Assembly (NCBI GenBank): GCA_963920705.1
Contig: OY987228.1
Location: 15,793,187 to 15,857,186, forward strand
Reading direction: 5' to 3'
Length of the DNA: 64,000 nt
Origin: Odiellus spinosus
Taxonomy: Eukaryota > Arthropoda > Arachnida > Opiliones > Phalangiidae
A program made the translations under genes and the position numbers. The notes under the pieces are model-generated. The model was not told where the DNA came from. It ran no database searches and saw only the letters and a list, made by a program, of their open reading frames with translations. Position 1 is the first letter of the stretch. Every line of letters begins with the position of its first letter. Below are positions 62,187 to 64,000 of the stretch, one piece after another.

Positions 62187-62635
62187 CCATATTCCGCAAA
62201 TTATTTTCCCACGACTCCCTTCGCTTAAGCTTTCTGATTCGTTAACCTTCAATTGCGTCATAATGCCCTTATATTTTTTCTAATTGGCGGTGACGTATTT
62301 GCCCCTAAGAGCTGTGCCCTTATTGCCGAATTGAAAAACTTGTTGTCGAAAATGCCAGGGAATGACGTCCTATTTCTGACCTATAGCAGCTCTTACGGGC
62401 AAATACTTCAGCGCCAATTAGAAATCGTAGGGTAATGACGAAATTGAAGGCTAATACCCTCTTCAGACGAGGTGTAATTAGCCGTGGTTCTCAGTTCAAT
62501 AAACTTCGGTTAATCGTGAATAAACCACGGTTAAATCTGATTAAACCAGCTGGTTACGCCTCGTCTGAAAAGGGTATTACGAATCAGAAAGCTTACGGGC
62601 AAGGGCTACAGTAAAAAATTGTGGAATACACGCAT
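62187..62635. mobile_element. Nested foldback structure
   Basis: An outer inverted repeat (about 62187-62243 against 62577-62635, sharing TAAGCTTTCTGATTCGT and its complement, then CCCTT and ATTCC blocks) encloses two smaller foldbacks. One is about 62245-62452, with AACCTTCAATT, CTAATTGGCG and TATTTGCCCCTAAGAGCTG mirrored on the far side. The other is the MITE at 62455-62576. This implies at least two successive insertions or a compound foldback. No coding frame is credible. Confidence 0.7.
62455..62576. mobile_element. Small MITE with TACCCT(T/C)TTCAGACGAGG ends, copy B
   Basis: TACCCTCTTCAGACGAGGTG on the left is mirrored by CGCCTCGTCTGAAAAGGGTA on the right, with TAA on the left and TTA on the right as flanks. 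The ends match copy A (59434-59539) almost base for base, and the interiors share ATCTGATTAAACC-type motifs. Confidence 0.75.
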
Positions 62636-62716
62636 TGGACTCTCAAAAATTACTGTACAAGGTTTTTCAAGTTCACAACTCCTATAGTTTTTAATGTGAT
62701 CATAAAATTACGACAT

Positions 62717-63981
62717 TTACAAATTCATCAATGTGATTTCTTTCTTCAAATTGTTTAGTTGTTCTTCACTCAAAGGCGACATGGGCATTCTGATACATCC
62801 AACATTAACCGGGGTTGTCAAGTTCATGAATGCTTTCAAAGCGGCAAATTTATTACCTAAATTTAGTTAGTTACTAATTAGTTGCAAAGTTAGGAAATCT
62901 TATCAATTATTTTTAATCTTTATTTACCAGTCTTTGCAATTCTATCAATGACGTCGTTTAGTTTCATCTAAAAAATACCCGATCTTAAGATTTTGGGCTC
63001 AAACCCTTTAACTGATGGGAGATAATACCTGGGCTTCCCACGCCTTTTGCACGTTGTTTTCGTTAAACAATTTTGTAATGTCACTGTTAAGTTTCGGGAG
63101 TATGCCGTGAGTGCTTCCAACAGATGCATCTAAACCAAGAGCCAAAGAGGCCACCCAAAGCTGTAAAAGAAAAAAAAAATGAAGAATTACTTACACGCGG
63201 AGATTTGATTAATGCCCTAATTACTCGATAATTACTTCATCAATGGCGGACATGACCTTGAAATGATGTCCATGGTTAGCTTGACAATAAGCCATGTCCT
63301 TTAAATCAGGGGTAGCATATTTTGCCGCCACAAAATTGGGAACTATTGGTTTTGCTTCGGCGATAAAGTCGTTCAAATTTACTGTAAAATGTAAATGAAA
63401 TTCGTTGCAGTTATATTTCAAATAGTTGAAAAAGTGAAATATTTCAGTACCAGTACTTACAAGTAACTCCAGTTCTGCCTGGGTTATGATAATATAATAT
63501 GGGAGTGTTCGGGATTACGGAGGAAACTTCTTTCATGTAACTAATTAACTGGGCTGTAATTTAAATTGTGCAATTTTACTAATAATTTATGGCGTAGGAT
63601 ATTTTTGATTACCATTGTTGTCCGGTTTGTAATAAATTGGCGGTAACAGTGCAATGGCATCGGCGTTGTTTTCTTCAGCGTGACGTGCCTATGAAGATAT
63701 TTAATTTTTTGTTTAGAATGAGCTTAAAATATTAAACCATATAGATAATTTCCCAAGTTACCAAATCCTGTGTATCCTTCATACGATTGGCTGTTACGTG
63801 AATCACTATTAAATCCATACTGGAGATATTTTAACTTTTTAATTTAAAATATTCCTAACAACGTAACTATATGTTCTAAACATATACGTATACCTTTCTT
63901 TGGCAACTTTTATCCATTCTTCCGTTGTCTGTTTTCTTTCTTGAACATTCATTGAAAGCCATTCTCCTGTTGTGCCATTTA
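62717..63981 (-). CDS. N-acetylneuraminate lyase family protein, second tandem copy (5' exons outside window)
   Basis: The eight visible exons are 63894-63981, 63762-63819, 63613-63688, 63461-63553, 63236-63381, 63029-63160, 62928-62967 and 62717-62856 (stop TAA at 62717-62719). Exon lengths and phases are identical to exons 3-10 of the neighbouring gene. The two 5' exons, including the start codon, must lie beyond 64000. By hand alignment about 61 of 257 shared residues differ. This copy keeps the canonical GTTGE motif, the catalytic Tyr (YYHNP), the Schiff-base Lys (VAAKY) and the Asp-Glu pair (SAIDE). All its visible introns are 59-79 bp and free of insertions. It is likely the more conventional NPL-type enzyme of the pair. 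Confidence 0.88.
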
Positions 63982-64000
63982 CTATTTGGTATTTTAGTGA

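Overview
This is a eukaryotic, almost certainly invertebrate (probably arthropod) genomic window. It is AT-rich and gene-poor, has no bacterial-style operons, and contains only three loci with convincing protein-coding content. The evidence is a multi-exon gene with short (about 60-80 bp) GT-AG introns, a DDE/SWIM-type transposon of a family I associate mainly with invertebrate genomes, several foldback/MITE-like elements, minisatellites, and no recognisable vertebrate repeats. The species cannot be named from the sequence alone.

Layout. (1) Positions 1 to about 28.2 kb form a gene desert with no supportable exon. It holds simple repeats, a GC-richer CT/GA-rich block (9.4-10.8 kb), a 26-bp tandem repeat, a MITE (12.2 kb), a degenerate minisatellite (14.65 kb) and a strong candidate recursive-splicing (ratchet) site at 21,128/21,129. 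The ratchet site suggests that part of the desert could be a giant intron of a plus-strand gene. (2) Positions 28,222-33,177 are a striking 5-kb palindromic transposon. Two 1,922-bp arms of identical length and at least about 99% identity flank a 1,112-bp loop. The minus strand encodes an apparently intact 728-748 aa transposase with zinc-knuckle, HTH, DDE and SWIM regions; the plus-strand arm carries a 5'-truncated copy. (3) Positions 33.2 to about 57.6 kb are a second gene desert with GC-rich islands, degenerate repeats and more foldback elements. (4) Positions 57.6-64 kb contain two tandem minus-strand paralogues of N-acetylneuraminate lyase (NPL/NanA family). The first is complete (10 exons, 298 aa) and the second lacks its 5' exons because it runs off the window. 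A 31-bp, roughly 19-copy minisatellite begins only about 100 bp upstream of the start codon of the complete copy, and nested foldback elements fill the space between the paralogues.

How the parts relate. The two lyase paralogues share intron positions and phases, and about three quarters of their residues over the shared exons. The complete copy has gained transposon-derived DNA in two introns. It also carries substitutions at two positions that correspond to substrate-contact residues in the bacterial enzyme, while the partial copy keeps the canonical residues. The palindromic transposon is structurally suited to produce long hairpin RNA, so a role as a self-silencing (Mu-killer-like) locus is a testable hypothesis.
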